Below are positions 10,806-18,888 of a DNA stretch of 64,000 nt, one piece after another. The DNA is from Streptosporangium violaceochromogenes (GTDB taxonomy: Bacteria; Actinomycetota; Actinomycetes; Streptosporangiales; Streptosporangiaceae), in the NCBI RefSeq assembly GCF_014654615.1, contig NZ_BNBB01000004.1, positions 1 to 64,000 on the forward strand, in the 5' to 3' direction. Numbering within the stretch: position 1 is the first letter of the stretch; each line of letters opens with the position of its first letter. The position numbers and the translations under genes are program-made. Below the pieces are notes generated by a model. It made no database searches. It was not told where the DNA came from and was given only the letters and a program-made list of their open reading frames with translations.

Positions 10806-11123
10806 TCACATCCTTTGGTGTCCTACTGATATCGGCCATGCATTGCTGCCGCATCGAGCGTACGATTTGACGCTGTTGGCAACCCAAGGACCGTAAACGG
10901 TGGCGTAGCCACCGCCGTTGTCCTGGCAGAAGAGCACAACCCGTGTCTGACTTACTCCGACACCACTGCACGTCGCCCAACCGGAGCCGCCGTAAGTGCC
11001 GTACTGAGCGTCACTGCTGCAGATCACCGCCTGTGCGGGAGCCGCTGGTGACATCAGGGTTGTCGCAGCGGTGATCGCGGTCACCGTGGCCGCCGAAACG
11101 GCGAACCGCCTGATACGACCCAC
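10806..11123 (-). CDS. small secreted protein, unknown function
   Basis: 105 residues. A classical Sec signal peptide (basic MGRIRRF, hydrophobic Ala/Thr core, APAQA cleavage site near residue 32) precedes a mature part of about 73 residues. That part has four Cys, is rich in Gly, Tyr and Ser, and ends in CGSNAWPISVGHQRM. The spacing of the Cys residues suggests two disulphides outside the cell. GTG at 11123 follows AAGGAAG with 6-nt spacing, and a good terminator follows the stop. It resembles the many short exported proteins of filamentous actinomycetes, but I cannot assign a family. Confidence 0.75.
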   Translation of the reverse strand: MGRIRRFAVSAATVTAITAATTLMSPAAPAQAVICSSDAQYGTYGGSGWATCSGVGVSQTRVVLFCQDNGGGYATVYGPWVANSVKSYARCGSNAWPISVGHQRM

Positions 11124-11184
11124 TAATCACTTCCTTTCGTTGCGTGTTTGACCTTGTGTATGCAGAGCCGTACGTTGCCGGAGA

Positions 11185-11319
11185 TCAGTTACTCCACGTG
11201 TACCCCGTGGTCATCTCCTGCCGCCCCGCGCACTGTGTGGATGCGACACGAGCCAGGGCGGGGACGGAAAGAAGCGCAAGGGAAACACCGACAACGAGGA
11301 AAGCTCTACGGATATTCAC
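11185..11319 (-). CDS. possible 44-residue exported peptide or truncated secreted protein
   Basis: The frame encodes VNIRRAFLVVGVSLALLSV followed by PALARVAS, a good signal peptide. Only about 18 residues, with one Cys, come before the stop. It lies 61 bp upstream of the other secreted-protein gene on the same strand. No strong ribosome binding site is seen before GTG 11319 (an ATG at 11331 is also in frame). It may be a remnant of a longer exported protein truncated when the region decayed. Confidence 0.35.
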   Translation of the reverse strand: MNIRRAFLVVGVSLALLSVPALARVASTQCAGRQEMTTGYTWSN

Positions 11320-11419
11320 AATTAAGATCATCCGTGGACAACCTCTGCAAATCAAGACAGCTTTCGGTTTCGTCGGCCGACGAGCCCCCGGCGATGCCGG
11401 ATCTCCGGCGAGCCGTTTC

Positions 11420-11585
11420 CCGGCCGCCCCGTCGAACCCGGCGTTCTCGGTGAAGGTCGCCCCGTTGAAGCGGGCGCCGGTGGGTGTGGCAATGGGCGAG
11501 GCCGGGGCCGATGAGGACGGCGCCGGCCGGCTCGACGCGCATCCCCTCCCCGAGCCGCAGATCGGCGGACTCTCCTTGCTCACGC
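11420..11585 (-). pseudogene. frameshifted remnant resembling a pentapeptide-repeat protein
   Basis: Two - strand frames carry adjoining pieces: ADLRLGEGMRVEPAGAVLIG in one and ARFNGATFTENAGFDGA in the next. The second has the A-[R/T]-F-x-x spacing of pentapeptide repeats. Joining them needs a frameshift near 11480, and the sequence loses coding character on both sides. Low confidence, but the decay matches the neighbouring integrase remnant. Confidence 0.3.
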
Positions 11586-11645
11586 CGTCGCGAGGTGCGC
11601 AGGCGCACCCCACACCCGGCACCCCCAACCCCCTGGAGCAGGTGA

Positions 11646-12233
11646 TGACCTACGCCGAACAGCGCGGCAAACCCTGGCGGGCCCGGTGGGAGCTCCCCTC
11701 GGGGAGGCTGGGCGGCTTGTCTGGGTTCCCGCCAAGCGGGCCGCGGAAAAGTACGCCCACGAGCAGGAAGCAAAAATCAGCATCGGCACCTACGCCGACC
11801 CTCGTGCCGGCCAGACTCCGTCACCGCCTGACTCGACAGCCGGTTCGCCTTGCTGGACCTGAAGCTGCCCACCCCTGTGCACCGCGCTGGCCGCCCCCGT
11901 ACCGGCCAGGGTCTGGCGCGACCCCGCTCATCCGAGGGCCGGGCATGCGCGGGAGCGGTACGAGCATGCGGCGGACGCGATGCCGGAGCGGCCTGTTGGG
12001 CTGCTACGACAGCGGTGGGAGCAGGCGCTCGCCGACCGGGTGGCGCCGAAGCGGTACTGGGACCGTGGGACGCGCTGCCGCCGCCGGAGGAGTTGCCGCA
12101 GCCGTACCGGGCGGTGGGGGCGGCTACGGCAGCGTCCGAAGCCGCTGGCGGCGCGGCGTTCTGTGGGGGCGTGGTGGGGGGACCTTTTCAAGATCCACTC
12201 CCGTTTGACTCCCAAAATCGGACATTGATCTAG
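11646..12233 (+). pseudogene. tyrosine recombinase (integrase) remnant, catalytic core deleted
   Basis: ATG at 11646 begins MTYAEQRGKPWRARW, then RLGGLSGFP, the N-terminal arm-binding domain of actinobacterial phage/AICE integrases. After a frameshift near 11731 the next frame continues AAEKYAHEQEAKISIGTYAD with PRAGQTP. Another shift near 11820 and a TGA lead to LDSRFALLDLKLPT, the start of the core-binding domain. The R-H-R-Y catalytic region is absent. From about 11930 a typical integrase C-terminus appears (RERYEHAADAMPERPVGLL, then RQRWEQALADRVAP). A further shift leads to DALPPPEELPQPYR. At least three frameshifts, a stop and a deletion of roughly 900 bp make it dead. It ends 40 bp from the 3' end of tRNA-Pro, the position an integrase occupies when an element has inserted into that tRNA. 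Confidence 0.75.
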
Positions 12234-12236
12234 CGG

Positions 12237-12267
12237 AGAGGCCGCTTCCGCTCAGGAAACGGCCTCT
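12237..12267 (-). terminator. terminator after tRNA-Pro
   Basis: Stem AGAGGCCG (12237-12244) with CGGCCTCT (12260-12267), extended by TTCC/GGAA inside. It lies 7 bp beyond the tRNA 3' end. Confidence 0.75.
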
Positions 12268-12273
12268 GACCCG

Positions 12274-12350
12274 TGGTCGGGGTGACAGGATTTGAACCTG
12301 CGGCCCCCTGCTCCCAAAGCAGGTGCGCTACCAAACTGCGCCACACCCCG
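12274..12350 (-). tRNA. tRNA-Pro (anticodon UGG)
   Basis: Acceptor stem CGGGGTG/CACCCCG, D-arm GGCGCAGTTTGGTAGCGC, anticodon stem-loop CTGCTTTGGGAGCAG with TGG at the anticodon, and T-loop GGTTCAAATCC. The discriminator A is followed by an encoded CCA (12276-12274). 77 nt with CCA. tRNA-Pro genes are the attachment site of pSAM2-type integrative elements (established). The integrase remnant abuts this 3' end. Confidence 0.97.
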
Positions 12351-12439
12351 GTCGGTCGGTTGCACGCACGCTCCGGAACTCCGGTACGATTACGCCCTGA
12401 CGACCGGATGAAGTCTAGACCAGACCGGCACCGGCTCGC

Positions 12440-12510
12440 GCGGACGTAGCTCAATGGTAGAGCCCCAGTCTTCCAAACTGGCTACGCGGGTTCGATTCCC
12501 GTCGTCCGCT
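12440..12510 (+). tRNA. tRNA-Gly (anticodon UCC)
   Basis: 71 nt. Acceptor stem GCGGACG/CGTCCGC, D-arm AGCTCAATGGTAGAGC, anticodon stem-loop CCAGTCTTCCAAACTGG with TCC, T-arm CGGGTTCGATTCCCG, discriminator T, CCA not encoded. Divergent from tRNA-Pro, 89 bp away. Confidence 0.97.
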
Positions 12511-12523
12511 CAGACGACGAAAG

Positions 12524-12560
12524 ACCAGGTCAGCCGTTCTGGAGGGCCTGGTTCTTCGCT
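12524..12560 (+). terminator. terminator after tRNA-Gly
   Basis: ACCAGG (12524-12529) pairs with CCTGGT (12547-12552), followed by TCTTCGCTTCTTTCC. Confidence 0.6.
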
Positions 12561-12730
12561 TCTTTCCGAATTATTCGGACTTTTCTGTGCCATTGTCGCA
12601 GCCGTGGTTTTCACTCGGCCTCCACGGCGTGTTCGCGCGTCAGATCTTCGCGGGCCGCGTGAAGCGCCGTCGTTTCCGAAAGCCGCCCCTTCGGCCCGCC
12701 GCCCGGTGAAAAAGCGGCGGGAAGAGGTCG

Positions 12731-12898
12731 TCAGCCCTCGATGCCGCGGAGCCAGGCCCGATGGGACAGGTCATCGACGAACTCGGTGTTGAGGGCCTGC
12801 CCGTCCGGCACCATCTCGACCATCTCCTCGGGCGTGATCCGCTCGGGGAGACGCGACCATCTACCACGGACGTCCTCGGCCATGCGCCGAGCGTACAT
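12731..12898 (-). CDS. 55-residue hypothetical protein
   Basis: Encodes [20 protein letters not shown], then [20 protein letters not shown] and a short tail ending WLRGIEG. It is charged, probably helical, with no signal or membrane segment. ATG at 12898 is preceded by AAGGGA with 6-nt spacing; the frame upstream to 13129 is low-complexity and not credible. It is divergent from the TrpB-like gene. No family recognised. The good ribosome binding site and protein-like composition support a real gene. Confidence 0.6.
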   Translation of the reverse strand: MYARRMAEDVRGRWSRLPERITPEEMVEMVPDGQALNTEFVDDLSHRAWLRGIEG

Positions 12899-13041
12899 CT
12901 CCGTTCCCTTCCGGAAGCGGCCTCGCCGGTCACAGGTGTATTCCCTTCCCGCCCTCCCGTCTCCGCCGGGCCGCGGCGGGGATGGACCAGGGCGGGGAGG
13001 GGGCCGAGACTTGGTCGAAACCGCATCCGTGGAGGCAGATG

Positions 13042-14400
13042 ATGAACGAGGCAACTCGTGTTCCGCTCGACGAGTCCCGCATCCCGCACGACTGGTACAA
13101 CATCGTGGCCGACCTGCCCGTGCCGCCACCGCCGCCTCTGCATCCGGGGACCCTCCGTCCGGTCGGGCCGGACGACCTGGCGCCGCTGTTTCCTTCGGAC
13201 CTGATCGAGCAGGAGGTCTGCGCCGACCGGCACGTCACGATCCCGGCGAGCGTGCGCGACGTCTACCGGCTCTGGCGGCCGACCCCGCTGATCCGCGCCC
13301 GCAGGCTGGAACGTGCCCTCGGCACTCCCGCGCGGATCTACTACAAGTACGAGGGCGGCTCCCCCTCGGGCTCGCACAAGCCGAACACCGCCGTTCCGCA
13401 GGCCTACTACAACGCGCGAAGCGGTGTCAGGCGACTCACCACGGAGACCGGCGCCGGCCAGTGGGGCTCGGCGCTGGCGTTCGCGTGCGCGCAGTACGAC
13501 ATCGAGTGCGAGGTCTGGATGGTCCGCGCCTCCCATGACCAGAAGCCGCACCGCGCGAGCCTGATGCGGGTGTACGGAGCGACCGTGCACGCGAGCCCGT
13601 CGCCGATGACGGAGACGGGCAGGAAGATCCTGGCCGAGCACCCCGGCTCTCCGGGCAGCCTCGGCATCGCGATCAGCGAGGCGGTCGAGGTGGCGGCCTC
13701 GGCTCCCGACACCCGCTACGCCCTCGGCAGCGTGCTCAACCATGTGCTGCTGCACCAGACCGTGATCGGTGAGGAGGCGCTCGAACAGCTCGCCTCGATC
13801 GGTGAGGTACCCGATGTCATCGTGGGCTGTACCGGAGGCGGCTCCAACTTCGGCGGGCTGACCTTTCCGTTCATGCGGGAGCGGCTCGCCGGGCGGATGA
13901 ACCCGGTGATCCGGGCGGTGGAGCCGGAGGCCTGCCCGTCCTTCACCCAGGGCGCCTACGCCTACGACTTCGGCGACACGGCCGGTCTCACCCCGCTGCT
14001 GAAGATGCACACGCTCGGCCACGGCTTCATACCCGACCCGATTCACGCGGGCGGCCTGCGCTACCACGGCATGTCCCCGTTGCTGTCGCACATCTACGAG
14101 CTCGGCATGTTCGAGGCCGTGGCCAAGAGCCAGACCGAGTGCTTCGAGGCGGGTCTGCGTTTCGCCAGGACCGAGGGCATCGTCCCGGCCCCCGAACCGA
14201 CCCACGCGCTCGCCGAGGTCGTCGCCGAGGCGCTGAGGTGCAAGGAGTCCGGTGAGTCGAAGGTCTTGCTGACGGCACTGTGCGGGCACGGGCACTTCGA
14301 CCTGAACGCCTACGAGCGCTACCTGTCCGGACGGATGGAGGACCATGCGCTGCCGCGGGACAGGATCGAGGCGGCGCTGGCCGGGCTGCCCGTCCTGTAG
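13042..14400 (+). CDS. TrpB-like PLP-dependent enzyme (TrpB2 type)
   Basis: 452 residues, the length of the TrpB-related (TrpB2) branch rather than classical TrpB (about 400). PLP lysine Lys113 sits in [13 protein letters not shown], preceded by LWRPTPL. A GAGQWG substrate loop and the glycine-rich phosphate-binding [11 protein letters not shown] near residue 265 follow. TrpB2 enzymes condense indole with serine or O-phosphoserine. No trpA or other trp gene is nearby, so salvage or a specialised role is likely. Of two adjacent ATGs the second (13042) has better spacing to GGAGG. Confidence 0.92.
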   Translation: MNEATRVPLDESRIPHDWYNIVADLPVPPPPPLHPGTLRPVGPDDLAPLFPSDLIEQEVCADRHVTIPASVRDVYRLWRPTPLIRARRLERALGTPARIYYKYEGGSPSGSHKPNTAVPQAYYNARSGVRRLTTETGAGQWGSALAFACAQYDIECEVWMVRASHDQKPHRASLMRVYGATVHASPSPMTETGRKILAEHPGSPGSLGIAISEAVEVAASAPDTRYALGSVLNHVLLHQTVIGEEALEQLASIGEVPDVIVGCTGGGSNFGGLTFPFMRERLAGRMNPVIRAVEPEACPSFTQGAYAYDFGDTAGLTPLLKMHTLGHGFIPDPIHAGGLRYHGMSPLLSHIYELGMFEAVAKSQTECFEAGLRFARTEGIVPAPEPTHALAEVVAEALRCKESGESKVLLTALCGHGHFDLNAYERYLSGRMEDHALPRDRIEAALAGLPVL

Positions 14401-14591
14401 GCGATCCCGATCCGCCGGGGCGGCCGCGGGGTGCGAGGGGCGGCGGGCTCCTCACACCCCGCTAGGGGGCGGACCCTAAACCTTCTCCCATGCGGAGAAA
14501 TATCAAGAAATCTATGTCAAAAACGGATCTCACCTGTAGATCGTTCTTTACGATTCTCCATGAACGACAGTCAAGGAGTACGGAGGAGAAC
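14401..14591. other. AT-richer promoter region
   Basis: 191 bp after the TrpB-like gene. A hairpin-prone GC segment (14410-14465) is followed by AT-rich DNA around 14490-14560, a likely promoter for the SpoIIE-type gene. Confidence 0.4.
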
Positions 14592-14756
14592 GTGGCGGGG
14601 TTCGACGGCGTCATCATCGGCGACGATCACATCGGGCTCACGTGCGCCGCCCGCCTCCGCGATGTCTTCCGATCACAACCTCCCTTCACGGTCGTCGAGA
14701 ACCTCGGCCCCGCCACCCGGCCGACCTCGGTCCCGGCCCCGCGGCGCGGCGAGTGA
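14592..14756 (+). CDS. 54-codon leader ORF resembling a broken FAD-binding N-terminus
   Basis: GTG at 14592 follows a strong AGGAG. The product reads FDGVIIGDDHIGLTCAARLR and then FTVVENLGPATRP. This is the beta-alpha-beta start of a flavin monooxygenase of the cyclohexanone monooxygenase type, except that the GxGxxG loop has become GDDHIG and the protein stops after about 54 residues. Its TGA overlaps the GTG start of the phosphatase gene (GTGA, 14753-14756), so it may now serve as a translated leader. Either a pseudogene stub or an adopted leader peptide. Confidence 0.45.
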   Translation: MAGFDGVIIGDDHIGLTCAARLRDVFRSQPPFTVVENLGPATRPTSVPAPRRGE

Positions 14757-16474
14757 ACCGCCGATTCGTCGCCAAGGACCCGTCCGCCGCGGCACCCCGG
14801 ATGAGCAGCCCGGCCACCCTGCACGAACAGCTCTCGCTGCTCAACGCGGCGAGCAAGCGGATCGGCAGCACGCTGGACATGTTCGAGACCGGCCGGGAGC
14901 TGATGGACGTCGCTGTACCGCGCTTCGCGGACGCGGCGGGCATCCTGGTACAGGACCGGCTGGTGGCCGAGGGGGAGTTCCCGCAGCGCAGCACCGACGG
15001 CTCGGCGATGGTGCGGCGAATCGCGGTCGGGGTGTCCAGCACAATGCCCAGCAGGTACGCCATGGCCTTCCCCGTGGACGAGGTCGCGGTCTACGCGGCC
15101 TGGACGCCCTACGCCCGGTGCATGGCCACCGGCAACTCGATCCTCTATCCCCGCCTGGGCCGCCGGACCTCCGAGGAGATCGGGCGCTTCTGGAAGCGTG
15201 ACTCGGTCGCCCGGGTGCTGGAGGACAGTTCGTTCCTGGTGGTGCCGCTGAAGGCGCGCGGCCGGGTGCTCGGCTTCGTCATCTTCACCCGCAGGCCCGA
15301 GAGCCTGCCCTTCGACGAGCAGGACGTGAGCCTCGCCGAGGAACTGGCGGCCAGAACCGCCGTCTGCCTGGACAACGCCAGGCTCTACAGCAGGGAGCGC
15401 CGGACCGCCCTGGCCCTGCAGAGCAGTCTGCTCCCTGCCGACCTCCACCAGCCGCTCGGCCTGACGATCGCCTCCCGCTACCTGCCGGCCAGCGACCTGG
15501 TGGGGGTGGGCGGCGACTGGTACGACGTGATCCCGCTGCCCGGCTGCCGGGTCGCCCTCGTGGTGGGCGACGTGATGGGACACGGCATCAGGGCCGCCGC
15601 CACGATGGGACAGCTCCGTACGGCCGCCCGCACGCTGGCCAGTCTCGACCTGTGCCCCGCCGAGGTGCTGTTCCGGCTCAACCGGATGAGCCAGGACCTC
15701 GACACCACCCAGATCGCTACCTGCGTGTACGCCACCTACGACCCGGTCACCCGGGCCTGCGCGCTCGCCTGCGCGGGTCACGTGCCGCCGATGCTGGTAC
15801 GGCCCGACGGCGGGACCGAACTGATCGAACTGCCTCCCGGCCTGCCCCTGGGCATCGGCAACGACCCGTTCGAGATGCGCGAGCTGACCCTCCCGCACGA
15901 CTCGATCCTCGCCCTCTACACCGACGGCCTGGTGGAGAGCCGCGACCGGGACATCGACGAGGGTATCGGCATGGTGCGCGAACTGCTGGCCCACGGCGGA
16001 CAGGACCTGGAGGAGCTCTGCGACCTCACGATCGGCGCGCAGCGTCCCGGGCACGAGCGCGACGACATCGCGCTCCTGCTGGCCAAGGTACGCGCGCTCG
16101 GTGAGGACGACATCGTCGAGATCCTGTTCCCTCCGGACAGGCGCTCGGCCGGGAAGTCCCGCCGCTTCGTCCGGACCACCCTCGACGAGTGGGGGCTGGA
16201 CGCCATCGCCGACACCACCGAGCTCATGGTCAGCGAGCTGGTCGCCAACGCCGTCAGACACGGCTCGGGCGACATCGGGCTGCGCCTGCTCCGCGGCCCC
16301 ACGCTCGTGTGCGAGGTGGCCGACCGCGCCCCCACGCTGCCGTCGATGCGTGAGGCCGGCAGCGAGGACGACAGCGGGCGCGGGCTCCATCTCATCAACT
16401 GGCTCGCCCACCGGTGGGGCTCGCGCCCGACGCCGCAGGGCAAGGTCGTCTGGGTGGAGCAGCTCCTGCCGTAG
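14753..16474 (+). CDS. GAF-SpoIIE phosphatase-HATPase fusion protein
   Basis: 573 residues in three parts. A GAF-like sensor (about 20-220) lies between an N-terminal helix (LHEQLSLLNAASKRI) and the catalytic domain. A PP2C/SpoIIE Ser/Thr phosphatase (about 240-445) has GVGGDWYDVI, VVGDVMGHG, ACAGHVPP and ALYTDGLVESR, supplying the metal-binding Asp residues. A C-terminal RsbW-like HATPase (about 450-570) has ELVANAVRHG and DSGRGLHLI. Such proteins act in partner-switching control of sigma factors, dephosphorylating an anti-anti-sigma factor and perhaps binding a sigma factor. GTG 14753 has no ribosome binding site of its own and would be coupled to the leader ORF; ATG at 14801 is the alternative start. 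Confidence 0.9.
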   Translation: MNRRFVAKDPSAAAPRMSSPATLHEQLSLLNAASKRIGSTLDMFETGRELMDVAVPRFADAAGILVQDRLVAEGEFPQRSTDGSAMVRRIAVGVSSTMPSRYAMAFPVDEVAVYAAWTPYARCMATGNSILYPRLGRRTSEEIGRFWKRDSVARVLEDSSFLVVPLKARGRVLGFVIFTRRPESLPFDEQDVSLAEELAARTAVCLDNARLYSRERRTALALQSSLLPADLHQPLGLTIASRYLPASDLVGVGGDWYDVIPLPGCRVALVVGDVMGHGIRAAATMGQLRTAARTLASLDLCPAEVLFRLNRMSQDLDTTQIATCVYATYDPVTRACALACAGHVPPMLVRPDGGTELIELPPGLPLGIGNDPFEMRELTLPHDSILALYTDGLVESRDRDIDEGIGMVRELLAHGGQDLEELCDLTIGAQRPGHERDDIALLLAKVRALGEDDIVEILFPPDRRSAGKSRRFVRTTLDEWGLDAIADTTELMVSELVANAVRHGSGDIGLRLLRGPTLVCEVADRAPTLPSMREAGSEDDSGRGLHLINWLAHRWGSRPTPQGKVVWVEQLLP

Positions 16475-16496
16475 CGGCTCCCGCCGTGGCGGAAGG

Positions 16497-17804
16497 TCAG
16501 GAGGCGAGCGCCCTGCGTCCCAGGGCCGGGAAGCACCGGGCCGCGCGCAGGAGGGTCTTCAGGCGCGCCCGCGCCAGGGGGTCCTCCTCCACGAACTGCC
16601 GGGCCGCCCTCAGGGACCCGCGCACGGCGGCGAAGCCGTACTCGCGCATCCGGGCCTCGTACTCCGCGACGGCCTCGACGGGGTCCCCGCCGCGGGTCAG
16701 GGCGCGGGAGAGCAGGAGGGCGTCGCGGAGGGCGACGTTGGCCCCGACGCCGCGCATCGGGGTCATGCTGTGGACGGCGTCCCCGAGCAGGGTGATGTTC
16801 GTGGGGGTCCAGGGGGCGATCGGCACCGACGTGCGGACGGGCAGCAGGGAGACCGTCTCCCGCGGGGAGGCGGTGACCAGCCGCAGCAGGTCGGGGTGCC
16901 AGTCCGCGATCATCCGGGCCACGGTCTCCTGGAGTTCCCCTCCGGTCATGCCGGGCAGGCCTGAGGGGAAGCGCCCGCGCCGCGCGCCGAAGACCCACAT
17001 GACGTAACCGCCCGCGGCGCCGCGGGCGCCGTCGTGGGCGTCGCCGGGCCGGACGCCCGGCGTGCCGGTGCCCGCGCCCTCCGGGAGCCCGGAGGAGGCG
17101 GAAGGTCCCGAAAGCGAGGCGGGACCGCCGAGGCTCTGGGGCGCGGTGAACATGCCGTACCTCCTCGGCGGGATGATCATGTTGGGCCCGAGCCGGAGCA
17201 GAGGCGCGATCGGCTCGCTCGTGCCGCCGGCGAGCGGGAACCTGCCGGCGACGGTGACGATGCCCGTGTCGATCCGGCGGGCGTGCGGAAGGTATTGGCG
17301 CCTGACCCGGGAGTTTCCCCCGTCGGCGGCCACCACGATGTCGGCCGTCTCGGCCGTCCCGTCGGCGAAGTGCGCGGTGACGGCGTTTCCGGGGCCGCGG
17401 GTGTAGCGCTCGTAGGTCCTGCCGAAGCGGACGACGTCCGACAGCCCCGACAGCAGCACCCCGCGCAGGGCGACCCGGCCGATCGAGTGGTGGGCGTCCA
17501 GCGGACCGGGCGCCTGAGGGGTCCTCATCAGGAACAGGCGCCGCATCTTCTCGGTGAGAAAGCCGAAGGCCCGCCCGCCGGGGTCGGCGTTTGCCAGGAA
17601 CTCCTCCCAGAGTGGTCCGGGCAGGCAGTCGCGCAGCGCGCGGGCGCCGCCGGGATCGATGTGGAGGCGATAGCCCTGGGGGCGGTCGTCCGGGCCACGG
17701 TCACGTTCGTAGACCGCCACGTCGGCGCCCGCCCCGCGCAGCGCCTGCGCCAGGCAGAGACCGCCGACACCGGCGCCGATGATCGCCACTCGTGCGTTCG
17801 TCAT
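16497..17804 (-). CDS. FAD-dependent aromatic-ring monooxygenase
   Basis: 435 residues, class A flavoprotein hydroxylase of the PHBH/UbiH type. N-terminal Rossmann motif VAIIGAGVGGLCLAQAL near residue 6, an internal DG motif (VVAADGGNSRVRRQYL) near 165, and the FAD-ribityl GD motif (TLLGDAVHSMTPMRGVGAN) near 340. An unusual Gly/Ser/Pro-rich insertion of about 40 residues (GGPASLSGPSASSGLPEGAG and on) interrupts the substrate domain. ATG at 17804 is preceded by GGGGAGG. Convergent with the SpoIIE gene, divergent from the TIGR03086 gene. Substrate unknown. Confidence 0.88.
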   Translation of the reverse strand: MTNARVAIIGAGVGGLCLAQALRGAGADVAVYERDRGPDDRPQGYRLHIDPGGARALRDCLPGPLWEEFLANADPGGRAFGFLTEKMRRLFLMRTPQAPGPLDAHHSIGRVALRGVLLSGLSDVVRFGRTYERYTRGPGNAVTAHFADGTAETADIVVAADGGNSRVRRQYLPHARRIDTGIVTVAGRFPLAGGTSEPIAPLLRLGPNMIIPPRRYGMFTAPQSLGGPASLSGPSASSGLPEGAGTGTPGVRPGDAHDGARGAAGGYVMWVFGARRGRFPSGLPGMTGGELQETVARMIADWHPDLLRLVTASPRETVSLLPVRTSVPIAPWTPTNITLLGDAVHSMTPMRGVGANVALRDALLLSRALTRGGDPVEAVAEYEARMREYGFAAVRGSLRAARQFVEEDPLARARLKTLLRAARCFPALGRRALAS

Positions 17805-17961
17805 GGCCTCCCCACTGATCGGACGGACGACGGACAGGGCCCTTTCGGCGGCCGGGCCGGGGCCGTCCGCGCCCCGGTGCCACCGCCGGTCACGCCGCGC
17901 GGGCGCGATGACTACCGGCCCCCCAGGAGTTACGGTCGAAGTGAGGACATGGGAGGGCATC

Positions 17962-18528
17962 ATGATCATCGACGTACGCGAGGCATACCGCCGCGCGCTG
18001 GACGACTTCGGCGCTCTCGTGCACAGAATCGCGCCGGAGCAGTGGCGCGATCCGACGCCTTGCGTGGACTGGGACGTGCGCGCGCTGGTCAACCATGTGG
18101 TCCGCGAGAACCTCTGGGCTCCCGAACTGCTCGCCGGGCGGGCCGTCGCGGACGTCGGGGACGCCTTCGAAGGCGATCTGCTCGGCGACGACCCGCTGAA
18201 GGCGTTCGACACCTCGGCCGTGGCCGCCGTCCAGGCCGTGAGCGAGGAGGGGGCCCTCACCGGTGTCGCGCACCTGTCGTTCGGTGACGTGCCCGGCCGG
18301 GAGTACATCACCGAACTGTTCGCCGACGCCCTCATCCACACCTGGGATCTCGCCCGCGCCATCGGCGCCGACGAACGGCTCGACCCCGAACTCGTCGAGG
18401 CCTGCGCCGCCTGGTTCGCCGGCGCGGAGAACGAGTACCGCCAGGCCGGGGTGGCCGGGGAGCAACGGCCCGTCTCCGCCGCCGACGCCCAGACCCGGCT
18501 GCTCGCCTCCTGGGGACGCCGCGGCTGA
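17962..18528 (+). CDS. TIGR03086-type metal-binding (DinB/MDMPI-like) protein
   Basis: 188 residues of the mycothiol-dependent maleylpyruvate isomerase/DinB fold, a four-helix bundle with a metal site from His and Glu/Asp. It shows PTPCVDWDVRALVNHVVREN near residue 27 and the second signature DALIHTWDLARAIG near 130. Members often use mycothiol or are uncharacterised thiol transferases. ATG at 17962 is preceded by GGGAGG. It shares a promoter region with the divergent flavin monooxygenase, which could suggest a joint detoxification role. Confidence 0.88.
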   Translation: MIIDVREAYRRALDDFGALVHRIAPEQWRDPTPCVDWDVRALVNHVVRENLWAPELLAGRAVADVGDAFEGDLLGDDPLKAFDTSAVAAVQAVSEEGALTGVAHLSFGDVPGREYITELFADALIHTWDLARAIGADERLDPELVEACAAWFAGAENEYRQAGVAGEQRPVSAADAQTRLLASWGRRG

Positions 18529-18541
18529 GATCTCCGCCGGG

Positions 18542-18573
18542 CCGTCACTCGGGCGGACCGTCACTCGGGCGGA
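18542..18573. repeat. 16-bp perfect tandem duplication
   Basis: CCGTCACTCGGGCGGA occurs at 18542-18557 and again at 18558-18573, just beyond the TIGR03086 stop. Confidence 0.8.
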
Positions 18574-18606
18574 CCGGCAGCGGGCCGGGTAACGGCCCGC
18601 TGCCGA

Positions 18607-18640
18607 CGCGGGTCCGGCGCTCCGGAGCGCCGGACCCGCG
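18607..18640. terminator. bidirectional terminator, 34-bp palindrome
   Basis: 17 bases (18607-18623) are the exact reverse complement of 18624-18640, followed on the + strand by CGGGGACGGCCTTTTGG. It serves the convergent TIGR03086 and bL37 genes. Confidence 0.85.
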
Positions 18641-18683
18641 CGGGGACGGCCTTTTGGGGCGGCGGAGGGCCGGGCCGCCGATG

Positions 18684-18761
18684 TCAACGGCTCGCCGGCC
18701 GCTTGCCGTGGTTGGCCCTGCTCTTCTTACGCGCCCTGTTCTTACGCGCTCGCCTGCCCAT
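18684..18761 (-). CDS. ribosomal protein bL37-like 25-residue protein
   Basis: Encodes MGRRARKNRARKKSRANHGK plus RPASR. The basic N-terminal half and the ANHGKRP ending match the tiny actinobacterial large-subunit protein bL37 seen in mycobacterial ribosome structures (established family, recalled). ATG at 18761 has GAAGGGG upstream with 8-nt spacing, and the gene is followed by a strong terminator. It is far below the length cut-off of ordinary gene callers. The longer in-frame extension to 18890 has no start support. Confidence 0.8.
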   Translation of the reverse strand: MGRRARKNRARKKSRANHGKRPASR

Positions 18762-18888
18762 AAGGGTCACCCCTTCCCTTTCGGGGACGTGCCGGAGGAC
18801 ACGAGTCCGCCTTCCACATTCCTCCCCCGGCGCCCGCCGTACAAGCCCCCGCGGCGTGATCGGCGGCCGTCGTCCTAGGCTCCGTCGC

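Noticed and set aside
10228..10980. 250-codon - strand ORF overlapping RraA and the secreted protein
   Set aside because: Out of frame with two supported genes and crosses a terminator.
12640..14346. 568-codon open frame on the - strand
   Set aside because: Antisense of the TrpB-like gene; no motifs. Its far end shares sequence with the real 55-residue ORF only in another frame.
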